Shown here piece by piece: positions 1 through 8,590 of a stretch of DNA of 64,000 nt. The DNA is from Leptospiraceae bacterium (GTDB lineage: Bacteria; Spirochaetota; Leptospiria; Leptospirales; Leptospiraceae). The position numbers and the translations under genes were made by a program. Positions within the stretch are counted from its first letter, which is position 1; every line of letters begins with the position of its first letter. The stretch lies in NCBI GenBank assembly GCA_016711485.1, contig JADJSX010000024.1, positions 483,835 to 547,834 of the forward strand, given 5' to 3'. Under the pieces are notes generated by a model, which made no database searches, was not told the DNA's origin, and was given only the letters and a program-made list of their open reading frames with translations.

Positions 1-864
1 AGGATATGCTTCACGACCCGGAGGACGACGAAGTAATAAACTCATTTGACGATAGGCGACAGCTTGCTTTGTTAAATCATCATAAACGATTAAACAAGCC
101 TTACCTTCTTCATACATAAAGAATTCAGCCATTGAACAACCAGAATAAGGAGCGATAAATTGTAAAGGTGCTGGATCAGCCGCACTAGCATTTACAACAA
201 TCGTGTATGCCATTGCTCCTTTTTCTTGTAGCTTTTGAACGACACCCGCAACAGTGGATGCTTTTTGTCCAATCGCAACGTATACACAAATAACTCCAGA
301 ACCTTTCTGGTTAATAATTGTATCTGTAGCAATAGTAGTTTTTCCAGTTCCACGGTCTCCAATGATTAACTCACGTTGACCACGACCAATTGGAATCATA
401 GAATCAATTGCTTTTACGCCAGTTTGCAATGGCTCAGTTACCGGATAACGTTTAGAAATACCTGGAGCTAATACTTCAACAGGTCGAACTTTATCAGTGT
501 GAATTGGACCCTTTCCGTCGATTGGCTCACCTAAAGGATTGACAACGCGACCAAGTAAAGCATCTCCAACAGGGACAGAAAAAATGGATCCTGTTCGTTT
601 TACAGTAAATCCTTCCTCGATATTTTTGTATTCACCAAGAATAACTACCCCGACGGAATTTTCTTCCAAGTTAAATGCTTGCCCGCGAATTCCATTTTGG
701 AACTCTAGAAGCTCGCCTGCCATAACATTTTTTAAGCCAAAGACTCTTGCAATACCGTCACCGATCTCGATAACAGTTCCGACTTCGTCAATTGCTAAAT
801 CCTGCTTATAGCTTTGTATTTCTTTTTTAATTAAGGAAGTAATTTCCTCAGTTTTAATTTTCAT
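1..864 (-). CDS. atpA: ATP synthase F1 subunit alpha (partial, runs off left edge)
   Basis: Catalytic-core alpha subunit of the F1 ATPase on the cytoplasmic face of the inner membrane. The minus strand is open for 288 codons from the ATG at 864 to the window edge. The P-loop GDRGTGKT lies near residue 170, preceded by a typical alpha N-terminus (KTEEITSLIKKEIQ) and followed by the VAIGQKAS region. The ATG overlaps the end of atpH by 11 bases, so the two are translationally coupled. The C-terminal part is outside the window. Certain as a family. Confidence 0.97.
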   Translation of the reverse strand, partial: MKIKTEEITSLIKKEIQSYKQDLAIDEVGTVIEIGDGIARVFGLKNVMAGELLEFQNGIRGQAFNLEENSVGVVILGEYKNIEEGFTVKRTGSIFSVPVGDALLGRVVNPLGEPIDGKGPIHTDKVRPVEVLAPGISKRYPVTEPLQTGVKAIDSMIPIGRGQRELIIGDRGTGKTTIATDTIINQKGSGVICVYVAIGQKASTVAGVVQKLQEKGAMAYTIVVNASAADPAPLQFIAPYSGCSMAEFFMYEEGKACLIVYDDLTKQAVAYRQMSLLLRRPPGREAYP

Positions 865-1420
865 AGTATGCCCCACCTAATTTGCTCTGGAGTAAATTTT
901 TCTTAATAGTGACTAATTGGCTACGAATTGAGCCATCGATTAAATTATCATTAAATCTAACCACAAGTCCGCCGATTATTTCCGGCTTTATTAAATTTTC
1001 AATTATACATTCACCATTGTATTTTTGTGAAATAGTTGCTTTAATTTCTGAAATTTGCGAATCATTCAATTTGGTCGCAGATTCTACATACGTGCGAATC
1101 CGACCTTTTAAGATATCATTTCCTTTGGTAAACTGCCTTGCAATTTCTTTAATAAAGAAAATTCGATCTTTTTTTAGAAGAAGAAAAAGTAGAGAATTAA
1201 TCGTCTCAGAAACACTAGACTTGAAAGAATTCTCGACTACTTTGATCTTCTGATCTTTGGAAATTTTGGGAGATAATAAAAACTCCCAAACTTCCGAATC
1301 CTGAGTAAGTGACTCTGATACAGCAATTAACTCTTCTTCAATGAGTTCAGAGTTTTTCTTCTCGATAGAAATCTCGAGAAGTGCTTTTGCGTAAACTTTT
1401 GCTACATGAATGTTATCCAT
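854..1420 (-). CDS. atpH: ATP synthase F1 subunit delta (OSCP)
   Basis: 188 aa, the usual length for the delta/OSCP stator subunit that ties F1 alpha to the b-subunit stalk. The N-terminal helical half begins IHVAKVYAKALLEIS, and the C-terminal half has the weakly conserved GGLVVRFND motif typical of the family. It lies between atpF (6-base gap) and atpA (11-base overlap) in canonical atp order. Cytoplasmic and membrane associated. Confidence 0.95.
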   Translation of the reverse strand: MDNIHVAKVYAKALLEISIEKKNSELIEEELIAVSESLTQDSEVWEFLLSPKISKDQKIKVVENSFKSSVSETINSLLFLLLKKDRIFFIKEIARQFTKGNDILKGRIRTYVESATKLNDSQISEIKATISQKYNGECIIENLIKPEIIGGLVVRFNDNLIDGSIRSQLVTIKKNLLQSKLGGAYYEN

Positions 1421-1426
1421 AATCGA

Positions 1427-1942
1427 TTACACTTTAACGCTCTTAAGCTTAGTTATCTCATCCTGAACATATTTTGCATGTTCCTCAGGTTTTAGTTTAG
1501 TTTGCAAAATCTGACCCGCAATAGTAATCGATAAATCAACTATTTGCGTTTGGATTTCTTGGACTGCCTTTACTTTTGCTAATTCAATGTCTTTTAAGGA
1601 TTGCTCTTTTAAAGACTTAATTTCATCTTGCGTGTCTTGCAATGTCTTAGCTTTCAGCCTTGTTGCATCAGCATTAGCTTCGTTCACAATTGCAATTGCT
1701 TCATCTCTTGCCGCAGTTAGTTTCTCATTATAAGATGCTAATAATCCTTCTGCGTCTTTGCGGATTTTATCCGCCTTTTCAATATCGCCATGAATCTTCT
1801 CAGCTCTTTCGTCAAGAGCATGAATGATTGGACCCCAAGCAAATTTTTTAAGAATGAAAACTACAATCAGAAAAGTAATTAGAGTCCAAATTAAAAGACC
1901 CGGATTTACATCAAGTAGTCCGCCTGCCGCTAGATAAATCAA
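1427..1942 (-). CDS. atpF: ATP synthase F0 subunit b
   Basis: 171 aa. One N-terminal membrane helix (about residues 13-32, LLIWTLITFLIVVFILKKF) is followed by a long charged coiled coil (about 40-150) that forms the peripheral stalk. Single b gene, no b-prime seen. Position between atpE and atpH is canonical. The start MIYLAAGG is the only in-frame ATG near a plausible start. Confidence 0.95.
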   Translation of the reverse strand: MIYLAAGGLLDVNPGLLIWTLITFLIVVFILKKFAWGPIIHALDERAEKIHGDIEKADKIRKDAEGLLASYNEKLTAARDEAIAIVNEANADATRLKAKTLQDTQDEIKSLKEQSLKDIELAKVKAVQEIQTQIVDLSITIAGQILQTKLKPEEHAKYVQDEITKLKSVKV

Positions 1943-1958
1943 ATTACGTGCCTCTTAG

Positions 1959-2246
1959 TTATTGTTTAGCAGGTTGCTCAACAACAGTTTTTGCTTTGAT
2001 GGATTCTGGAAGACCTTTATTTAATGCATCAGCACCAAGGAAAGCGATAACTAAAGCAAATAACGCAGCACCTTCGATAAAAGCAGCAGAAATCAACATA
2101 GCTACTTGAATTTTTCCAGCAACTTCTGGTTGACGGCTCATACCTTCAACAGCTTGTCCACCAATACGACCAATACCTAAACCTGCGCCTAAAATTGCAA
2201 GTCCAGCCCCAATTCCAATACCAATATATCCTAAACCAAAGTCCAT
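1959..2246 (-). CDS. atpE: ATP synthase F0 subunit c
   Basis: 95 aa hairpin of two membrane helices joined by the polar loop SRQPEVAGK, forming the rotor ring. The ion-binding carboxylate is Glu58 in AAFIEGAALF. The next residue is Gly rather than Ser/Thr, which favours proton over sodium coupling (inference from family knowledge). The C-terminus carries a ~20 residue polar tail (VVEQPAKQ end), longer than usual. Confidence 0.96.
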   Translation of the reverse strand: MDFGLGYIGIGIGAGLAILGAGLGIGRIGGQAVEGMSRQPEVAGKIQVAMLISAAFIEGAALFALVIAFLGADALNKGLPESIKAKTVVEQPAKQ

Positions 2247-2292
2247 ATAATCTCCTATTTTAATTCAACTTTCAATAAAATAAAAACAAATT

Positions 2293-3294
2293 CTAATGCC
2301 TATGCATTGATGACCCAACAAATAACGATGTTAAAAGCGTAAAAATAAACGCCTGTAGAAATGCTACAAATATCTCCAATAGATAAATCGCAGTTGCACC
2401 CAAAATTGAAACTGGAGCAATCAGATACGATTGAAAACTAAATATGAATCCAAGTAATGCGAGTATTACTACGTGACCTGCAGTCATATTCGCTAAAAGA
2501 CGCACTGTAAGAGCAAATGCCTTTGCACAAGGTGATACAATAAATTCCAAAGGCCAAAGAAGAGGATACAACACAAGCGGTACTCCATTTGGCACAGTAT
2601 TAAATATAAACTTTATACCTTGATAAACAAAGCCTGTTGAATAGATAAGAAACAGAGTAATTCCCGCAAGTGTCACAGTTACAGATACATCCCCAGTAAC
2701 AGTAATCCCACTCCAAATTTTTGGAAAGATTGAGTGATGCAAGTCTCCGCCACTAACTAGAGTAATCACTTCTCCGACAGACGGAATTAAACCGAATAAA
2801 TTACAAAACAGAATAAAGAAAAACAAAGAAAACATATAATGGTAATATCCATGGCCATGACCGTGCATGTTAGGATCAATTACTTCCGAACGAAGGAAAT
2901 CAAGTATAGATTCAATTACACCTGTAAATCTGGAGTGTACATTTAGAGGATTTTTCGCAATCATTCTAGCGGCCGGAATAAATGTGATAAGGAGGAAAAA
3001 GGAAACAATCCACATCATCATAACGCGCTTAGTGATATGCATATCAATCCCACCAACAAAATGATACTTCTTGTTATTAGAATGATCTTCAAATATTCCT
3101 AAATTATCTTTATTAAAGGCAGATTCGCCTTCATAAACCTTAACTCCGCCAATATTAAAAGGAAACTCTGCATGGTCGGAAAGGTGATGGCTAATGACTT
3201 CCGAGAGATTAAACTTCTCTGAGGAATGTTCATTCGCAAAAATGTTTGTACTGAGACTTAAAACTAGTAGTATAAAATAAATCTTTTTAATCAT
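2293..3294 (-). CDS. atpB: ATP synthase F0 subunit a
   Basis: Integral membrane stator subunit of the proton channel. I place the start at the ATG at 3294 (MIKKIYFILLVLSL) rather than the longer frame from 3327, because it overlaps the atpI stop by 8 bases (ATGATTAA) and gives a signal-like N-terminus ending near ANEH. A ~70-residue extracytoplasmic segment precedes the five or so channel helices. The essential arginine is in LTVRLLANMTAGH. About 333 aa, longer than the enterobacterial protein because of the N-terminal extension. Confidence 0.94.
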   Translation of the reverse strand: MIKKIYFILLVLSLSTNIFANEHSSEKFNLSEVISHHLSDHAEFPFNIGGVKVYEGESAFNKDNLGIFEDHSNNKKYHFVGGIDMHITKRVMMMWIVSFFLLITFIPAARMIAKNPLNVHSRFTGVIESILDFLRSEVIDPNMHGHGHGYYHYMFSLFFFILFCNLFGLIPSVGEVITLVSGGDLHHSIFPKIWSGITVTGDVSVTVTLAGITLFLIYSTGFVYQGIKFIFNTVPNGVPLVLYPLLWPLEFIVSPCAKAFALTVRLLANMTAGHVVILALLGFIFSFQSYLIAPVSILGATAIYLLEIFVAFLQAFIFTLLTSLFVGSSMHRH

Positions 3295-3682
3295 TTTGTT
3301 TAACTGAAAGATTGGTAATAAGTGCAATATTTAAAATATTCAAATTATGCGCAATAAAAAACCCGAAAATCACACTAAAATTATTTGCTAAGTACAATAA
3401 AAAAATCAAAACCGCAAAATTGATAAAAATTGATAAAAACGAGAAAGCGGTTTGAATTTCCCCTGAATTCCGAAATCGCCTTTGAATAAAATAAATTCTT
3501 AGAATTAACAACAAAAATTGAATAATAAAACTAAATAACATGCCTGATGTAAAAGTAAATTCAGGATTTGGGAAATATCTATGTTCAATAACTACAGCGA
3601 TAAGAAAATATACAAATACCAAAACAAGGTAATACGCAATAAACTTAGAGATTTTTACATGATTAAAATCTAACGCTTTCAT
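3287..3682 (-). CDS. AtpI-like small membrane protein heading the atp operon
   Basis: 131 aa with about four hydrophobic segments (residues ~14-32, 45-65, 82-100, 104-125) separated by a basic loop (YFIQRRFRNSG). Position directly upstream of atpB with an 8-base overlap, plus topology, match the AtpI/UncI-type assembly protein, but sequence identity is too weak to name it firmly. First gene of the atp cluster after a 180-base gap, so the operon promoter is probably at 3683-3862. Confidence 0.75.
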   Translation of the reverse strand: MKALDFNHVKISKFIAYYLVLVFVYFLIAVVIEHRYFPNPEFTFTSGMLFSFIIQFLLLILRIYFIQRRFRNSGEIQTAFSFLSIFINFAVLIFLLYLANNFSVIFGFFIAHNLNILNIALITNLSVKQND

Positions 3683-3862
3683 TTAAATATAAACAATTTT
3701 ATTTACAAAGAGTGTCAAGTAATGAATTAGATTTTATTCTAGTATAAACAGAATAAATACATGATTCACTTAACGCTCATTAGCCACTAAAAAAATAGAT
3801 TCAGAAAAAATCAATTTGAGACTAATAAGCCATTACCCCAAAAAAGGAAATCTAAAAAATAA

Positions 3863-5278
3863 CTACAATACTTTCCCCGGATTCATAATTCCTTTCGGAT
3901 CGAAAATCGTTTTAATTTCCCGCATAAGTTGAATTTCCTCATTTGATCGAGAAAATGAAAGGTAATCTTTTTTCAAAAGTCCAATCCCATGCTCCGCACT
4001 GATTGAGCCATTGTGTTTTTGAATGAGAGTAAACATATCAGGATCAACTTTCTTACATTCAGCAAAAAAATCTTCGTTCGAAAGTTTTTCAGGTTTCAAT
4101 ATGTTCAGGTGCAAATTTCCATCCCCGATATGCCCAAAAAGTGCAATTTCAAAACCGGGGTATTTCGCACCCAACAAAGTTTCCATATCCGAAATAAAAG
4201 CTTTCATACTTCTCAGAGGTAGGGATATATCGTTTTTATGAACTGTATGTAAAATAGAAAGACTTTCAGATATACCCTCTCTATATTTCCAAAATGTTTG
4301 TTTTTGATGTGAATTTTGAGCTATACTTCCATCATCAATTAATCCCTTTTCCGTTATTGATTCCAGAAAAGCAAAAAGTTTGTCATTATCCGCTTCTTCT
4401 GAAATTTCGAATTCCAATAAAACGTAATAAGGACTTTTTCCAGCAAACGGATCCCCTAATCCGAGATGATGTTTTACTTTCTCAGCACACAAGTCTGAAA
4501 AAAACTCAAAAGCCAGTAGAGGCAATACAGAATTATGCGTTTCCTTAAAAACATTTAGAATTGATTGATAATCCGGAACCGCAAGTAAAATAACACTTGT
4601 ATCAATAGACTTTTTCGCCAATTTCAAAGTCACTTCAGTAATAATTCCAAGCGTACCCTCTGAACCAATATATAAATGTTTTAAATCATAACCTGTGTTA
4701 TTTTTGAGAATATTTCCGTTGAATCTTAATATTTCTCCCTTTCCAGTAACCACTGTCATGCCTAAAACCCAATTACGAATTAGTCCATAATGCACAACTC
4801 GAACCCCGCCTGCGTTAGTCGCTATATTTCCTGCGATATGCGAAGATCCAGTAGCGGCAAAATCGACTGGAAATATAAATCCCCGCTCTTCTGCTTCTTT
4901 ATGAACATTCTGAGTAATCATACCTCCACCAACTGTAAGTGATGCAAAAAATGGATCAAAGTCAATGACTGTATCCATTTTAGAAAGAGATACTACCAAT
5001 TCCTTGTCTTTGGCAATTGCCCCACCGGCATAACCAGTTCTACCACCAGAAGGTACGATTTTTATATCATTTTCATACGCATATTTTACAAGGGATGCAA
5101 CTTCTTCCGTAGTCCTTGGAAAAGTCAACAAATCATAATTAGGTTGATGAACTTTGGTTCTATCTGCTCCGTAGGAATCAAATGTCCCTAAATCCATTTG
5201 TCCATCTTCTCTTGAGAATACTTTCTCTTTGCCGAGAATGGAGATAATTTTATCTTTGTGGTTAATGGTAGAATTCAT
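3863..5278 (-). CDS. FAD-linked oxidase, GlcD / D-lactate dehydrogenase type
   Basis: 471 aa flavoprotein that would oxidise a 2-hydroxy acid (glycolate, D-lactate or D-2-hydroxyglutarate; the substrate cannot be told). N-terminal PCMH FAD-binding domain (about 45-225) with PSGGRTGYAGGA and GSSHIAGNIATNAGG. C-terminal FAD-oxidase domain with the GHIGDGNLHLN and SAEHGIGLLK motifs that hold the metal and substrate ligands. Length is typical. Its ATG overlaps the stop of the upstream SDR gene by 4 bases, so the pair is co-translated. Confidence 0.93.
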   Translation of the reverse strand: MNSTINHKDKIISILGKEKVFSREDGQMDLGTFDSYGADRTKVHQPNYDLLTFPRTTEEVASLVKYAYENDIKIVPSGGRTGYAGGAIAKDKELVVSLSKMDTVIDFDPFFASLTVGGGMITQNVHKEAEERGFIFPVDFAATGSSHIAGNIATNAGGVRVVHYGLIRNWVLGMTVVTGKGEILRFNGNILKNNTGYDLKHLYIGSEGTLGIITEVTLKLAKKSIDTSVILLAVPDYQSILNVFKETHNSVLPLLAFEFFSDLCAEKVKHHLGLGDPFAGKSPYYVLLEFEISEEADNDKLFAFLESITEKGLIDDGSIAQNSHQKQTFWKYREGISESLSILHTVHKNDISLPLRSMKAFISDMETLLGAKYPGFEIALFGHIGDGNLHLNILKPEKLSNEDFFAECKKVDPDMFTLIQKHNGSISAEHGIGLLKKDYLSFSRSNEEIQLMREIKTIFDPKGIMNPGKVL

Positions 5279-6213
5279 AAATGCTCCCAGTCGCTATTTA
5301 AATGTATTTTTGGTAAGAATGCAAATTGTTGAATCGCCTTTTTCGGATTTACTTCTACAAACTCCAAAAGTGGTCTAAGGTCAATTCGTTTCGGATTTTT
5401 CGTAATTCGTATAAAATATAAAATTTGATTTATTTTATGAATAACAGATAATAGTAATTTGCCAATCATAATCCGAACGGTTATACTGTTTCCAGATTTG
5501 GATTTCAAAATAAGGGCAATTTCAGAAAATGAAAACGATTCTGGATGTGCTAAATTAAAAATTCCTTTTTTGGGATTTTCAACCGCACGCTCCAAAAACT
5601 CGACTACATCGATAACATGAATAAATGACTTTTTAGAATTTGAATCTTCAGGAAAGGGTAAAATCTTTTTTCGAAGTAACCTTTGTAGTTTATATACAAA
5701 TCCCTTGGTATCCTTCCCAAACACAGAGGCAATTCGAAAAATCATATAAGTTTCTAAACCAGAAAGCTGAACTAGTTTTTCTGCATCAATCTTTGATACC
5801 GCATAATCAGTATTACCCATAAGATTATCCGTTTCAACTAACCTAATTCCCGCCTGAAGTCCATAAACAGAAACAGTACTTGCTAAAATAAAATTTCGGA
5901 CTCCATTTTCCTTTGCAAATATGATTAATTTATTAGTTCCAAGAACATTTGCTCTCATATAATCTTCCGTCACATTCGAAGAGCCACTTACGACTCCAGC
6001 TAAATGAACAATACAATCTATTCGATCCTGAATTACAAAACGACTATCCGAGCTTAAATCAAACTCATAGAATTTAAAATTTTTATGGAGACGAACATAT
6101 TCTGGGAATTTGGAGAAATTTTTCCCGATGGCAATTAGCTTGTGTTTATGCAAAACCTTTGTTATAAACCGTGAACCAATGACACCTGAACCGCCTGTAA
6201 TTAATATATTCAT
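5275..6213 (-). CDS. NAD-dependent epimerase/dehydratase (extended SDR)
   Basis: 312 aa. Rossmann fold begins MNILITGGSGVIGSRF (GxxGxxG). The catalytic Tyr-x3-Lys is in DYAVSKIDAEKL, with an upstream STVSVYG serine. A nucleotide-sugar epimerase-like protein of unknown substrate. 4-base overlap with the downstream GlcD-like gene indicates a two-gene operon. Divergent from the TPR gene at 6267; the shared 53-base gap must hold both starts. Confidence 0.85.
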   Translation of the reverse strand: MNILITGGSGVIGSRFITKVLHKHKLIAIGKNFSKFPEYVRLHKNFKFYEFDLSSDSRFVIQDRIDCIVHLAGVVSGSSNVTEDYMRANVLGTNKLIIFAKENGVRNFILASTVSVYGLQAGIRLVETDNLMGNTDYAVSKIDAEKLVQLSGLETYMIFRIASVFGKDTKGFVYKLQRLLRKKILPFPEDSNSKKSFIHVIDVVEFLERAVENPKKGIFNLAHPESFSFSEIALILKSKSGNSITVRIMIGKLLLSVIHKINQILYFIRITKNPKRIDLRPLLEFVEVNPKKAIQQFAFLPKIHLNSDWEHL

Positions 6214-6266
6214 ATTAGAAAGTTCTTGAACTTATTTGGATTTTAAAAAAGTATACTCCCATTACT

Positions 6267-6935
6267 ATGAAAAAAAAGAAGTATCTGAATGAAATCAAAA
6301 AAGAGAACTTTGCTCTTGCTCTAACCCTAATAGATCAGGAATTAACTGAAAATCCCGAAGACCCAGAACTTCTCTATAACTTCGCTATTTGTTGCTCGAG
6401 AACAGGAAATCATAAAAAATGCGTCTCCGTTCTTAAAACCCTATTGGAAAAAGTAGGACGATTTATCGATCGAGACAATGTTTTTCGTTTGATTATTTTT
6501 TCGCTCATTCAACTCCACGAATACAGGGAAGCCTTGGAAATGACCGACGAAAGATTAAAAGTTAACATCGGCGATTTAAAATTACTTTCCTTTCGCGCAC
6601 ATATCATGGAAAAATTAAATCGAATCGACGAAGCGATTCAAATCCACAAAAATATTTTGAAGTTAAAACCTGACTACACAAATAGTTTAAACTCGGCAGG
6701 TTACTTAATTGCAATGAAACCAAACCCAACTCCCGAAGAAATTGCCGAAGCAACCGACTTATTAAAACAAGCCGTAAAACAAAATCCGGACAGCGCAGCC
6801 TATCTAGATTCCTTCGGAGTCCTTCTACAAAAGCGCGGCGAGAAACAAGCAGCCATTCGAGCGTTCAATAAAGCGATAGCCGCTAATCCTGCGCATAGTT
6901 CTGTAATACTGGATCATCTGCAATCATTATTGTAA
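6267..6935 (+). CDS. TPR-repeat protein
   Basis: 222 aa with three to four tetratricopeptide repeats. Recognisable units are near residues 20-53 (ELLYNFAICCSRTGNHKK), 95-130 (RAHIMEKLNRIDEAIQIHK) and 178-212 (LDSFGVLLQKRGEKQAAI). No signal peptide or membrane helix, so cytoplasmic and a likely protein-protein scaffold. No specific partner can be inferred. Confidence 0.85.
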   Translation: MKKKKYLNEIKKENFALALTLIDQELTENPEDPELLYNFAICCSRTGNHKKCVSVLKTLLEKVGRFIDRDNVFRLIIFSLIQLHEYREALEMTDERLKVNIGDLKLLSFRAHIMEKLNRIDEAIQIHKNILKLKPDYTNSLNSAGYLIAMKPNPTPEEIAEATDLLKQAVKQNPDSAAYLDSFGVLLQKRGEKQAAIRAFNKAIAANPAHSSVILDHLQSLL

Positions 6936-7150
6936 GTTTATATCTTTTTTAGGCAGGATAGGATTTTTTTTAAGAGGGAATTTCTTTCCCTAATGATTTC
7001 ATATCTATCTCACTAGAACTTACAGAATAAACAAAGAATTCAAATCAATTTATAATTTTCATTCTGCAAAAAAATATATCCACAAATGTTATATTGACTA
7101 AACGTAAAAAAATTTTAATGCGTCAATAAACGAAGAGTGAGTCAATAAAT

Positions 7151-8413
7151 ATGCAGTCAATCGGAATCAACCCAAAAACAAGTTCGGTGTATAATGTTAT
7201 TATCGCAGATCCGTCAACCATCGAGCGAAAACTCCTCGGAAGATTTTTAATATTGAATTCGTTTAAGATTGCGGAAGAAACGGATAATATGGAATCAATG
7301 TTCAAAAACTTAAATTCCATTAGTCCATCACCTGATATAATTTTTCTAGAAGCTTCCATGCTTGGTAAAGAAGGTTCCCAATTTTTAAAGTTTCTAAACA
7401 CTAACCTCCCTGATATAAAGGTAATCTACATAATTTCCACGAAAAGTCAGGAAGCTTATATGTTGAAAAATAATATTAATTATTATATAAAAAAGCCTTT
7501 TCTTAAAAAAAACTTAGAAGATAAATTAATAGAAATACTAACAGATAAACCAATAGACATTAATTCAAAACAAAATCAGAAAAATGTGCATTTGAATCAA
7601 GTTTACATTCCACCTATGCGAGATAGCGTACATAAAATTTTGCTTTTTGAGTCAAACACTACTGCTGGAAGCAATGAATTAGAAAATCTTCTTTATCCAG
7701 ATAAATCATTGTGTGCTGATCTTTTGAGAGTTGCAAACTCAAGCCTTTACGGAAGAAACGGATCTGTGAAGACTTTGCATGATGCGATTACTCTGCTCGG
7801 TACTAAAACAATTAAAAATATTGTGATTGTTCAGGCGCGGAGACATATGACTGGAAATTTAACGAAACAACCAATATTCAAAAAATTCTTATATGAATTT
7901 TCTATATTAACTTCGCTTATTTCACATGATCTCATTTCCCTTTTAGGTAAGGCAAAAGACTTTAAGGAGATATTCCTATTATCCTCATTTCGTAAAATTG
8001 GAATGAACATTCTTGCTTTAAATTTTCAAGATAAGTATGCGAATATCCTTGGAACCTTCGAAAAAGGAAAAGTGGAACTAACTACTCTCGAGAATTCAGA
8101 AATATTATTGAACCATATTCAAGTTGGAGTTTCTATTATGAAAGAATGGAAAATGCCAGAGTTATTTATTGATATTGTTCAAAACCAAGACTTTTCTTTG
8201 GCCAACTTCAAAACAGTAAATGAAATCGATAGAGTTACAAGAATTGCGGAAATTCTTTCTAAAAATTTAATGAAGATAGATCCATCGAGTGAGGAAATTT
8301 CGATTTTAGAAGAAGCAAATTTATTTTATAAACCTAAAGAGAACTTTGATACACTGTTCGGAAGGGATTATTATAAAAATATAATATCACATCCATTCTT
8401 TGAATTGCAGTAA
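7151..8413 (+). CDS. Response-regulator receiver fused to HDOD domain
   Basis: 420 aa. The N-terminal ~115 residues form a receiver-like fold (IIADPSTIERKLLGRFL, IIFLEASMLG, YYIKKPFLKKNL with the conserved KP), although the phospho-accepting aspartate appears to be Glu in FLEAS. The middle (about 155-350) is an HDOD domain (DLLRVANSSLYGRNGSVKTLHDAITLLG), a catalytically dead HD-type output used in bacterial signalling. Soluble. Probably a signal-transduction adaptor. No adjacent kinase. Confidence 0.85.
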   Translation: MQSIGINPKTSSVYNVIIADPSTIERKLLGRFLILNSFKIAEETDNMESMFKNLNSISPSPDIIFLEASMLGKEGSQFLKFLNTNLPDIKVIYIISTKSQEAYMLKNNINYYIKKPFLKKNLEDKLIEILTDKPIDINSKQNQKNVHLNQVYIPPMRDSVHKILLFESNTTAGSNELENLLYPDKSLCADLLRVANSSLYGRNGSVKTLHDAITLLGTKTIKNIVIVQARRHMTGNLTKQPIFKKFLYEFSILTSLISHDLISLLGKAKDFKEIFLLSSFRKIGMNILALNFQDKYANILGTFEKGKVELTTLENSEILLNHIQVGVSIMKEWKMPELFIDIVQNQDFSLANFKTVNEIDRVTRIAEILSKNLMKIDPSSEEISILEEANLFYKPKENFDTLFGRDYYKNIISHPFFELQ

Positions 8414-8590
8414 TACTTGCCTATTTAACCCACCACCTTACGGATTTAAATGTTTGGTGAGTGATAAACTAGCTTATTCTTAGTTATTGTTTCCAAAAAA
8501 ATATTCGAATTCTACTCTTGACAGATTTATACCGAAAACCATTTTTGAATTACACCAATATTCTATTATAAAATACGAAAGGTTAAACCA

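Noticed and set aside
539..811. 90-codon plus-strand ORF at the left edge
   Set aside because: Antisense to atpA; the minus strand encodes an unmistakable alpha subunit.
3688..3718. Sigma70 promoter TTGACA...TTTATA for the atp operon
   Set aside because: Spacer is 19 bases and the start point would coincide with the atpI ATG, leaving no room for a Shine-Dalgarno.
4013..4548. Plus-strand ORFs within the GlcD-like gene
   Set aside because: Antisense shadows of a clearly conserved gene.
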